DNA of 64,000 bases from Lewinellaceae bacterium (lineage in GTDB: Bacteria; Bacteroidota; Bacteroidia; Chitinophagales; Saprospiraceae): the NCBI GenBank assembly GCA_016710765.1, contig JADJUJ010000015.1, forward strand, positions 62,001 to 126,000, read 5' to 3'. Shown piece by piece: positions 55,378 to 64,000 of this stretch. Below the pieces are notes generated by a model. The model ran no database searches, had not been told where the DNA came from, and saw only the letters and a list, made by a program, of their open reading frames with translations. The translations under genes were made by a program, and so were the position numbers. Position 1 is the first letter of the stretch. Each line of letters opens with the position of its first letter.

Positions 55378-58300
55378 ATGAACAACAAATTCCTGCTGAG
55401 CTGCCTGCTCATGCTGGCAGCTTTCGGTCAACAGTTGCAAGCGCAAGGTCTTTTTGCCTGTACAGGCGCGCAACCTCCTGCCTCAACCTGTGCCCAAACC
55501 TGTCTGGTTTGTAACCTCAATGGCATAACCGGCATCAACAACTTACCACTCCCCCCCAACACACCCAACACACTTTGTCAGGGCGGCCTCACGCTGCAGA
55601 ACCCGCGCTGGTATGGATTCGTGGCGGGAAGTGCCAACATTACCATCAACATCCAGCCGAGCAATTGCACGGGCAACAATGGTCTGGAGGCCGCTGTGCT
55701 GCGCGAATGCAACAAGGATGTGGTTTGCGCTCCCGGGCCAAACAACGGCGCAGGTCCGAATGGCAATTTTGCCCTGACCATGACCAACCTGATTGTAGGC
55801 AAACCCTACCAACTGGTTATCGATGGCTATCTGGGTGATGTGTGCAACTACACCATCACCGTGCCTGTTGGCTCCACTATTCCCCCGCCGCTTGGTACAG
55901 TGGATTCCATTGTAGGCTTGCAACAGGTTTGCCCCAATGCCACAACCACTTACACCGTTCCACCAGTTGATAACGCTGTTTCCTATACCTGGACAGCGCC
56001 TATTGGTTCAAAAATAAATGGTGGCAGCAACAGCCTTGTGCTCCCGGGAGATGTACCAGGGAATAATTCCGTAGAGGTCACTTTTGGAAATGTCGGTGGC
56101 TTCGTCTGCGTGACGGCTTCCAATGCCTGCAGCCCCTCCGTAACAACCTGTCTGCAGATTTCCAATACGCCACTAACCGCCACTATTCTCGATCCGCTGG
56201 TGATTTGCAACGAAGAAACACCTTGGGAATGGCCGGAAGAACCCCACAACGGTTTATTTGGTCCCGGCACTTACAACCTTACCTCCTCTCCCTATCAGTC
56301 CTACCTTGGTTGCGACAGTATTGTAAAACAAACGGTGAAAATTTTGCCCGCCAATGTAAAAACGCTTCCGCTGGTTTACTTGTGTAAAGACGAATGTTTT
56401 GTGATCAACGGCCTGGATTATTGCGAGTCGGGATCCTATCAGGAAACACTGACCAGCTATCAGGGCTGCGACAGCCTGGTAAATTTTACCTTGTATAAAA
56501 TTCCGGTAAATGCCGTTGCTGCACAACCCGATACCATTACTTGCGCCGTCACCAGTGTCCCGCTGACCGGTGCTGGCTCCAGTGTAGGAAATACCATTAC
56601 ATACCGCTGGATCAACGATAACGGTCAGACCATCAGCAATGCTATTACGGCTAATGCTACAGCCCCAGGCATGTACCACCTGATTGTCACCAATTATGTT
56701 GGAGGATTGGCCTGCGCCGATACTGCCAGTGTGAACGTACCCGGCAACCTCACGCCTCCGTTGGCGGAAGCTGGTCCGGATATGGTGTACACCTGTACCG
56801 TAACCCAGCTGACACTGCAGGGTTCAGGCTCCACCGGGCCCGACATTTCCTACTTCTGGAAGGCGCTTATTGGCGGCAACATTGTTTCAGGTTCAACCAC
56901 CCTAAACCCAATTGTAAACGCGCCAGGCACCTACTCTCTTCGCGTGACCGACAACCACAATGGCTGCACCGCTGTGTCCAATGCTGTTGTAAATGCGGAT
57001 ACAATAAAACCAAGTGTAATTACACAAGGAGGCACTTATACGTGCACCAACCCAACGGTTACCCTTCAAATAACAACCAATGGTGCCAACCCAAGTTTTG
57101 TATGGACAGGCCCTAACGGCTTCATGTCGACCCAACAAAACCCGGTGGTCAATGTCGCCGGAACTTATTCCATCACGGTAACCAACAATGTAAATGGTTG
57201 CACCAAAACCGGCAGTGCGCTGGTGGTGGCCAACAACTTACCACCGGGAGCCGCTGCCAGCGGGGGCTCCATTACCTGTGCAGCCACTACGGTAACCCTT
57301 AATGGCAACTCCCCCACGATGGGTACCATCTTTCAATGGAGTGGCCCCAATGGCTACAGTTCGACGCAACAAAATCCTGTGGTGAACGCAGTGGGTAACT
57401 ATCAATTGCTGGCCACCGGCCTAAATGGTTGTACCTCATCAGCGCTGGCGGTAGTTAATTTAAATACCACCCCACCCGGCGCCGATTTGTCGGTTTCGGG
57501 TAACCTGAACTGCAACAACGCTTCGGTCAACCTGCTGTCAACCAGTATCGCCAACCCGGCCAACCTGATTCATGTTTGGACCCTGCCCAATGGCACGACA
57601 GACACCACTGGCACGGTTTCCATTCTACCCGTAAGCATACCCGGCTTGTACAGTGTACTGGTTTCAAACAACGTCAATGGCTGTACCAGCACTGGAGCTT
57701 TACCGTAATTCAGTACGGCAATGTAAGTGCAGCCATGTCGCCTGCCGTAAATGCAAGTTGCTTTAGCACCAACGATGGCAGCCTAACCGTCGCACCAGCC
57801 GGAGGCAATGGCTCCTACACCTATCTGTGGAGCAATGGTGCAACCGGCGCCCAAAACACAGGGCTAGGGGCCGGGAACTACAACGTGACCGTGAGCGACA
57901 CCGAGGGTTGTACCGCCACTGCTGCCGGTACCATTGCTTCACCTCCCCAGCTGCTAACGGGCGCGGTAGCCACCCCACAATCAGCCAACGGCACCACGGA
58001 TGGCACCGCCAGCGCAAACCCCAGCGGCGGTACACCTGCTTATACTTTTTTGTGGAGCAACGGCGAAACAACTGCTGACATCCAGAACTTGTCACCAGGA
58101 TCCTATACCGTTACCGTAACTGACGGAAACAATTGCACCGCGGTTAAAACAGTAACCGTAAACCAATACGATTGTACCATCCAATCGGATGTGAACGTGC
58201 AGAATATTTCCTGCTTCGGTGCAGGTAATGGCCAGGCCACCCTAAACATCACGGGTGGAACAAGCCCGTTCAGCATCCTGTGGAGCACTGGCGATACCAG

Positions 58301-60071
58301 CCTCAGCCTCAACAACCTGAGCGTTGGACAATACGCCGTGTCCATTACCGATGCTGCCAACTGCCCGGAACAACTCAGCTTTACCATTGAGGAGCCTGAT
58401 ACACTGGTGGCCAACGTGAGTACCACGGCTACCTCAGGGCCGAATACCAGCAATGGCAGCGCCACCGCTAACCCAATTGGCGACAGTGGCGTGTAATCCT
58501 ACCTTTGGAGCTCCGGCGATACCACGGCCATTGTTAATAACCTGAGTGTAGGCTTGTACACGGTGAGCGTAAGTGACGAAAACGGATGCCTGGCAGTTCA
58601 AACCACAGAAGTACCCTCTGGCAATTGTAGCTTGGTGACCGATTTTGTCGTCAGCAATCCAAACTGCAGCATGTCGGCTGACGGCAGTGCTACCATCGCA
58701 CTCACTGGCGGCGCCGGCGGTTTCGTTTACAGCTGGAGCAATGGCGATACGACAGCAACGGCTACCGGCCTTGCTGCAGGCACGCATTATGTATCCGTCA
58801 CGGATGTCAACGGCTGTCAAATACTGGATTCCATCAACCTGATGGCGCCTCCTTTACTTACCCTGACCGTTGATTCCAGCAATACCACCAGTTGTGGCTT
58901 GTTGCCTGAAGGATCAGCCTTCGTACACGGCGAGGGTGGTACTGGCGTACTTTCCATCAGCTGGAGTGACGGACAAAACGGAGGAGCGGCCATTGGATTG
59001 GTCGCAGGAACCTATACCGCCACCGTCACCGACGAAAATGGTTGCTTCAGCAGTACAATGGTACAAATCGCTACCCTGGACACAGAGGCACCGATACTTA
59101 CGGTAGCCGACACCAACGTGCCCCTCGGCCCTGCAGGCATGGTTACCTTGACGCTGGCCAACTTAAACGGACAAGCCACCGATAATTGCGCCGTGAACAA
59201 CATTGTCATTACACCAAAAACATTTGATTGCAGCCAACTCGGCCCACACCAGATCAGTGTAACCGCTATCGACGATTCGGGCAATCAGGTTTCAGATACC
59301 ATCACGGTTACTATTGTGGACGACATCGCACCGACACTCGTGTGCTCCCCAACGCTGGTGCGCTGCGCCAACCAAAACCCCGTCAGTTACCAGTCGCCTA
59401 CAGCTACCGACAACTGCCTTGGTAATGGCGGTGCGTTTGCACTGACCGCTGGTCTGCCAAGCGGTTCGGTATTTCCCACCGGTACAACGGTGGTAACCTA
59501 TACCTATACCGATGCCCAGGGCAATGCCGGATCCTGCTCCTTCGAAGTAACGGTACTGACTCCCATGGTACTGACCGTCGAATCGGTTGTCAATGACCTT
59601 GACAACCAAAATATCGGCGCCATTTTCATTACCGTCAGTGGAAGTCTTTCGCCTTACACCTACCAATGGACACGCAATGGTGCGCCATTCGCTACCACCA
59701 AAAACCTGACCGGAATCCCCGGTGGCTCCTATGTGGTAGTGGTAACGGATGAAAATGGTTGTACCGCCAGTAGCCTTCCCATTGTGGTCCAAAGCACCTC
59801 CGCGACGGAAACCCCCGATTTGATGAAGGAAATCCGGGTTTATCCAAACCCTACTCCTGGCAACCTTTCCGTGGTGCTGCCTGATGATTTGAGTGGAGAA
59901 GATGTACACGTATTGTTGTTTGACATGACCGGACGCCGCGTTATGGAACACCATTCAGCCAACGACAAAACCTTGCAAATCGACCTGTCACAATACGCTG
60001 ATGGCTTGTATACCATGATGATTCGCATTAACGGCAAACAGACCGTCAAAAAGATCGTCCTGGATCGATAA
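55378..60071 (+). CDS. Giant secreted Ig/SprB/HYR-repeat protein with T9SS tail (one frameshift, one internal stop)
   Basis: About 1564 residues when repaired. Signal peptide MNNKFLLSCLLMLAAFGQQLQAQ, a Cys-rich head (CTGAQPPASTCAQTC), then PKD/Ig-like repeats of about 85 residues, each with a Q-NPVVN or YSLRVTDN-type end (about 480-770). SprB-type repeats of about 75 residues follow (YLWSNGATGAQNTGLGAGNY; SILWSTGDTS), then HYR domains (DTEAPILTVADT, CAVNNIVITPKTFDC, TDNCLGN). It ends IRVYPNPTPGNLSVVL ... KKIVLDR, a type A sorting domain. The frame shifts near 57700 (one base lost). TAA at 58494 replaces a codon that is usually Tyr in the SYLWSSGD repeat. Confidence 0.85.
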
Positions 60072-60098
60072 GCACTTTGTTTAACAGCAAATAGAACC

Positions 60099-60173
60099 GC
60101 CACAGCGGCCCCAGGAGCAGAAACGCTTTCTTTTGGAAAGTTTTGGCGCTACCAGGGTCGCTGTGGCTTTTTT
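60099..60173 (+). terminator. Terminator after the giant protein gene
   Basis: GCCACAGCG (60099-60107) pairs with CGCTGTGGC (60159-60167), followed by TTTTTT. The long loop holds a second small stem. Confidence 0.75.
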
Positions 60174-60227
60174 ATGCAAAAAACCGACTGCCATGATTGA
60201 AAAACGACAAGCTTTACCGAGATGATT

Positions 60228-60235
60228 TATATTTG
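60228..60235 (+). promoter_or_regulatory. Predicted -7 box of the peptidase operon
   Basis: TATATTTG matches TAnnTTTG, 22 bases before the ATG at 60258. The nearest TTG (60197) is rather far for a -33 box. Confidence 0.5.
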
Positions 60236-60257
60236 TCACACATCAACGACAATTTAC

Positions 60258-61814
60258 ATGAAAATTCAACTCACCCTAGGCCTGTTGCTGGCTTTCACTT
60301 TCCAATGTTCGGCCCAGGACATGGCCGATTCCACCATCAATGCCGTCATACGAAAATACGGTATGGAACAAAGTAAGGTCATGGACATTGCGTCCTGGAT
60401 GACCGATGTGTACGGCCCACGTTTGACCGGATCACCCATGCTCGACAAAGCTACCGATTGGGCGGTAAAAGAACTCAACAGCTGGGGCCTGGATAATGTG
60501 CACACGGAGGCCTGGGGGCCATTTGGAAGAGGCTGGGAACTCCAGCACTTTGAAATGCATGCCAATACCCCTGTTTATTTCCCTGTAGAGGCATGGCCCA
60601 AAGCCTGGTCGCCATCCACCAAGGGTACAGTGCAGGGTGAGGTCATTTACCTGGACGCAAAAACAGTGGAAGACCTGGAGCACTACCGTGGCAAGCTGAA
60701 AGGCAAATTCGTGCTGACCGATACCCTTCGGGAAGTCGGGCCTAAATTTGATGCCACCGCTAAACGCTATGAAGCGGAAGCCCTGCTCGACATGGCCAAC
60801 GCGGGCCTGCCCGGCAACAACAACCGCAGGGGAAATCGGGGTCGGGGAGGCAATGCCGATTTTTTCCAAAAACGCAATGAACTCTTGTACAGCGAAAAGC
60901 CCCTTGCCTTGCTCGACCGCAGTGCTAAGGGTGATCAGGGGACCATCTTTGTGCAAGGCGCCCGCGCCAAGTCTGGAAGCGCCTACGCAGATACCGCCGA
61001 GATTTTACCACAAATCACCTTGGCGGCCGAACAATACAACCGGATTTTTCGGGTGCTGCAAAAGGGCCTTCCAGTAAATCTATCCATGGACCTTTCCTGT
61101 TCCTATACCAATCCCGACGGTATGGAGCACAACATCATTGCTGAAATACCCGGAACTGATTTAAAAGATGAAGTGGTGATGTTTGGAGGCCATTTTGACT
61201 CCTGGCAGGCCGGTACCGGCGCCACAGACAATGCCGCCGGATGTGCCGTTATGATGGAAGCTGCCCGTATTTTGATGCAAACCATCGCTGAAACAGGTGT
61301 TCGCCCGAGAAGAACACTTCGGCTGGCGCTGTGGACCGGAGAAGAGCAGGGCCTCCTGGGCTCATCAGGATATGTGGAATCCCATTTTGCTGAAATGGAC
61401 GGGCGCAAGATCAAAGCGATCAAGCCGGAACAAGGCAAAATATCCGCTTATTTCAACCTCGACAATGGTGGTGGCAAAATTCGCGGCATCTATATGCAGG
61501 GCAATGCTGCCATGGCACCCATTTTCCGGCCCTGGATCGACGAATTCAAAGACCTTGGCGCCAGCACACTCACGCTTTCAAATACTGGCAGCACCGACCA
61601 TATTCCCTTCGACCGTGCCGGCATTCCTGGGTTTCAGTTTATCCAGGACCCCATGGATTATTTTGCCCGCACCCACCACTCTAATATGGATGTATACGAC
61701 GAGTTAATTGGAGATGACTTAAAACAAGCGGCAACTGTCGTTGCCTCCTTTATCTGGCATACCGCGCAACGAGACGAATTGCTTCCAAGAAAACCATTGA
61801 CACTGGATCGATAA
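60258..61814 (+). CDS. M28-family zinc aminopeptidase, secreted
   Basis: 518 residues from the ATG at 60258, signal peptide MKIQLTLGLLLAFTFQCSAQ. A PA-domain insert lies between the halves (about 120-270; DTLREVGPKFDATAKRY to GTIFVQGARAKSGSAY). The zinc ligands are in order: His of MFGGHFDSWQAGTG, bridging Asp of GATDNAAGCAV, the catalytic Glu-Glu of WTGEEQGLLGS, Asp of AYFNLDNGGG and His of ARTHHSNMD. It removes N-terminal residues from peptides in the periplasm or outside. No T9SS tail, so probably periplasmic. The next gene starts 28 bases later. Confidence 0.93.
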   Translation: MKIQLTLGLLLAFTFQCSAQDMADSTINAVIRKYGMEQSKVMDIASWMTDVYGPRLTGSPMLDKATDWAVKELNSWGLDNVHTEAWGPFGRGWELQHFEMHANTPVYFPVEAWPKAWSPSTKGTVQGEVIYLDAKTVEDLEHYRGKLKGKFVLTDTLREVGPKFDATAKRYEAEALLDMANAGLPGNNNRRGNRGRGGNADFFQKRNELLYSEKPLALLDRSAKGDQGTIFVQGARAKSGSAYADTAEILPQITLAAEQYNRIFRVLQKGLPVNLSMDLSCSYTNPDGMEHNIIAEIPGTDLKDEVVMFGGHFDSWQAGTGATDNAAGCAVMMEAARILMQTIAETGVRPRRTLRLALWTGEEQGLLGSSGYVESHFAEMDGRKIKAIKPEQGKISAYFNLDNGGGKIRGIYMQGNAAMAPIFRPWIDEFKDLGASTLTLSNTGSTDHIPFDRAGIPGFQFIQDPMDYFARTHHSNMDVYDELIGDDLKQAATVVASFIWHTAQRDELLPRKPLTLDR

Positions 61815-61842
61815 TTCCCCATCCCCAAAACCAAATATTATA

Positions 61843-64000
61843 ATGCGTCAAAATGACTTTTCCAGACAGCAACAAGTGCTGATCATCCTATTATGGAGCA
61901 TGGCAACATTACTCTGTGCCCAATCAGGCCCGGCCTTGCAGCTTTATGCCACCGACATCAATTGCCAGAACGATACGGCTACAATATCGGCAGTATTTGA
62001 TCCGCAACATGTTCAGTTTCAGGGTTGGACAGGGCCTAATGGCTTTTTTTCAAATTTGCCTTTGGCAAAAACCACCATACCCGGCAATTACACGGCAAGC
62101 ATCGTTGACACACTGCTATCCACCAGTACCACGCTATCCATTCAGGTCATTCAGGACACGGTTAAACCTGTAGCTGTCGCATTGGCGCCTACAAACTTCG
62201 GTTGTCTGGGTGATCTGGTTACCCTGGATGGCAGCGCCTCCTCTTCAGGGCCCAACCTGCGTTACCAGTGGACTACCCTGAATGGAGAAATAGTTGGCAT
62301 TTCCGACAGCCTATTTGTTCAGGTAAGCGTGGTGGCCACCTATACGCTTGTTGTAAAGGATACGCTAAACCAATGCAGTGACACAGCATCGGTGTTTGTC
62401 ACCTATTACGACACCATGTCGGTATTTTTTGAGGACATTGAACCTGTTCAGTGTTTTGGCGGCGCAAATGGACGTGCATTAGCCGTGGCCCACGGTGGCG
62501 ACGGTAATTATACCTACACCTGGAGTAATGGCGGCACGACAGCATTGCAGACCAACTTGAGCGTTGGTGCGCACAATGTAACGGTTGCAGATGGTCAGGG
62601 CTGTACAACAATCGACAGCATTTATTTTACGCAGCCTCCGCCACTTTTCGCCAATGCATCAGGAGGCAGCAACAGCACCCTGCTGGCCGCACCCAGCGGG
62701 GGCGTTTCCCCATATACCCTTTTATGGAGTAATGGCGACACCAGCTTTCAGCAAACTGCGGTTGTGCCAGGCAACTACACGGTAACGGTAAGCGACGCTT
62801 TGGGATGCAGCAACAATGAATCTGTTACAATCACTGCCTCATCCTGCTTACTATCGGCATACCTTGCTTCTTCGAACATCAGTTGCTATGGTATAAACGA
62901 TGGCCAAATTACCCTGACTCCTTTGAATGCCACTGAACCTGTTACCATTAAATGGTCGACTGGAGAAGATGGTTTGCTGCTCGACCAACTTGGCCCGGGC
63001 AACTACTCCGTGACCATAAGCGATGCGAGTGGCTGTTCGCAAATTCACAGCACAACCATCTGGGGCCCGCAGGCCCTCGCAGCAGATTTTTTTGTGCATC
63101 AGGACCAGGATTGCCCCAATGCATTTGATGCCTACCTCGGCAGTAACGCCAGCGGCGGCACCCCACCCTATCAGTATGCATGGTCGAACGGCGCACAAAC
63201 TAACCTTAACCTGTACCTGACAACAGGCCCCTACACCGTTACCGTTTCTGATTCCAAAGGATGCACTACAACCCTAAGCTCCAGCATTATCGCCACGGAT
63301 ACCATCCCTCCCATTTTGCTCCTCAACGATGCCAGTATATCACTAAACAACGATGGTTTGGCATTGGTATACCCCTCCAACGTGGTGCAACAGGGATACG
63401 ACGCCCAATGTGATCTGGCCATACTGCTGATTGAACCCAATATGTTTGATTGCAGCGATCTTGGTGCCCATACCATCACGGTAACAGCAACCGATGTCAG
63501 CGGCAACAGCCGAATCCGCAGCTGCACCGTCACGGTGCTGGACAATGTCTGGCCAACTTTCCAATGCCCGCCAAATGTCACCATCGGTTTGTGCGAAGCG
63601 GTGTACCAGTACGACACCCCTTTAGTAACCGACAATTGTCCGGTCGATCAAAGCCAGGTGATCCAGGTAGCCGGGTTGCCTTCCGGAGCAGTATTTGCAC
63701 CAGGTATACACCTTCAGGTGTTTGAGTATACTGATGCCAGTGGGCACACTGGCGTGTAATTTCACTGTAAAAGTAGTGGCAACCCAAATCCTGCACTCAA
63801 TATCCAAAAGGCATCCTGTATTGTGGCCTGCGATGGAACCGCCAGCCTTAGCGTAGTAGGAAGTTCGCCCTTGTATGATGTGTTGTGGGACAATGGCCAA
63901 ACCGATGCCCTGGCGAACGGACTTTGCAGTGGCCCGCACAGTTATACCCTCACCGATGCGTATGGCTGCAACTACATTTATCATTTTCAGGTAGGCTATA
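61843..64000 (+). CDS. Secreted SprB/HYR-repeat protein, cut by right edge (local frameshifts)
   Basis: At least 719 residues are present. Signal peptide ends LLCAQ. A PKD/Ig-like repeat (TVSIQVIQDTV region, about 80-180) is followed by SprB repeats with YTWSNGGTTALQ, LLWSNGDTSF, IKWSTGEDG and YAWSNGAQTN cores, and HYR domains (FQCPPNVTIGLCEAVYQYDT). At 63754-63759 an apparent GTG-TAA stop is followed by CNFTVKVVAT in one frame and NPALNIQKAS in the original frame, so two nearby shifts occur and the gene reads on to the edge. Same architecture as the protein at 55378; the C-terminal sorting domain lies outside the window. Confidence 0.82.

Noticed and set aside
57000..59000. DNA tandem repeats as a mobile or satellite array
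   Set aside because: The repetition is at protein level (SprB/PKD repeats) with diverged DNA; it is explained by the coding sequence.
1..64000. tRNA or rRNA genes
   Set aside because: I saw no cloverleaf-like or rRNA-like stretch in the intergenic regions by eye; a tRNAscan-type search was not possible.

Overview
The window looks like a chromosomal stretch from a Bacteroidota bacterium, most likely the Saprospiria (Haliscomenobacter/Lewinella-like). The support is: promoter -7 boxes of the TAnnTTTG type, no Shine-Dalgarno sequences, several secreted proteins ending in type IX secretion (T9SS) sorting domains, LytS/LytTR two-component genes with beta-propeller sensors, a TonB-dependent receptor, SprB/HYR-type repeat proteins and a class IV adenylate cyclase-type CYTH protein. 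The genus is inference only.

Layout. 1-580: tail of a saccharopine dehydrogenase-like gene. 605-6996: a histidine operon, hisG-D-C-B-H-F-IE, preceded by a promoter, a 20-codon leader peptide with five His codons in six, and a terminator/antiterminator pair, which together form a complete transcription attenuator. hisA is missing from its usual place between hisH and hisF. 7118-8942: an unknown lipoprotein and a LolA-like protein. 9591-14132: five secreted or lipoprotein genes on the minus strand, two of them with ricin-type beta-trefoil repeats. A 35-bp-arm inverted repeat separates them from a divergent sensor kinase, its LytTR regulator and a T9SS beta-helix protein (14388-20824). 20850-24591: DUF1415, DUF2490, an MscS channel and an aldehyde dehydrogenase. 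24884-30152: a tight five-gene operon of sodium symporter, GNAT, M20 deacylase, alanine racemase and ornithine racemase-like protein. 30317-39099: outer-membrane barrel, Na+/H+ antiporter, GH13 lipoprotein, methyltransferase, glycine-rich RNA-binding protein, epimerase and ABC-F ATPase. 39186-47511: a rearranged zone with an azoreductase remnant, a broken barrel gene, a duplicated DinB + T9SS gene pair flanking a tandem-caspase protein, a CYTH cyclase and a remnant of a type B T9SS domain. 47519-52159: a three-gene ABC importer, a secreted serine hydrolase and a SnoaL-like protein. 52536-64000: a TonB receptor, a giant SprB/HYR-repeat T9SS protein, an M28 peptidase and a second repeat protein running off the edge.

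The sequence carries an unusually high number of single-base frameshifts in otherwise well-conserved genes (hisG twice, hisC, hisB, alr, the ABC importer, the LytTR regulator and others), mostly in homopolymers. This looks like uncorrected assembly error more than real decay. Gene coordinates below span the reconstructed gene and name the break points.

Two dispersed repeat families stand out: a 157-bp element with 25-bp terminal inverted repeats (two copies of equal length), and a TTGGTCTTT-containing element that sits immediately after stop codons (five copies).
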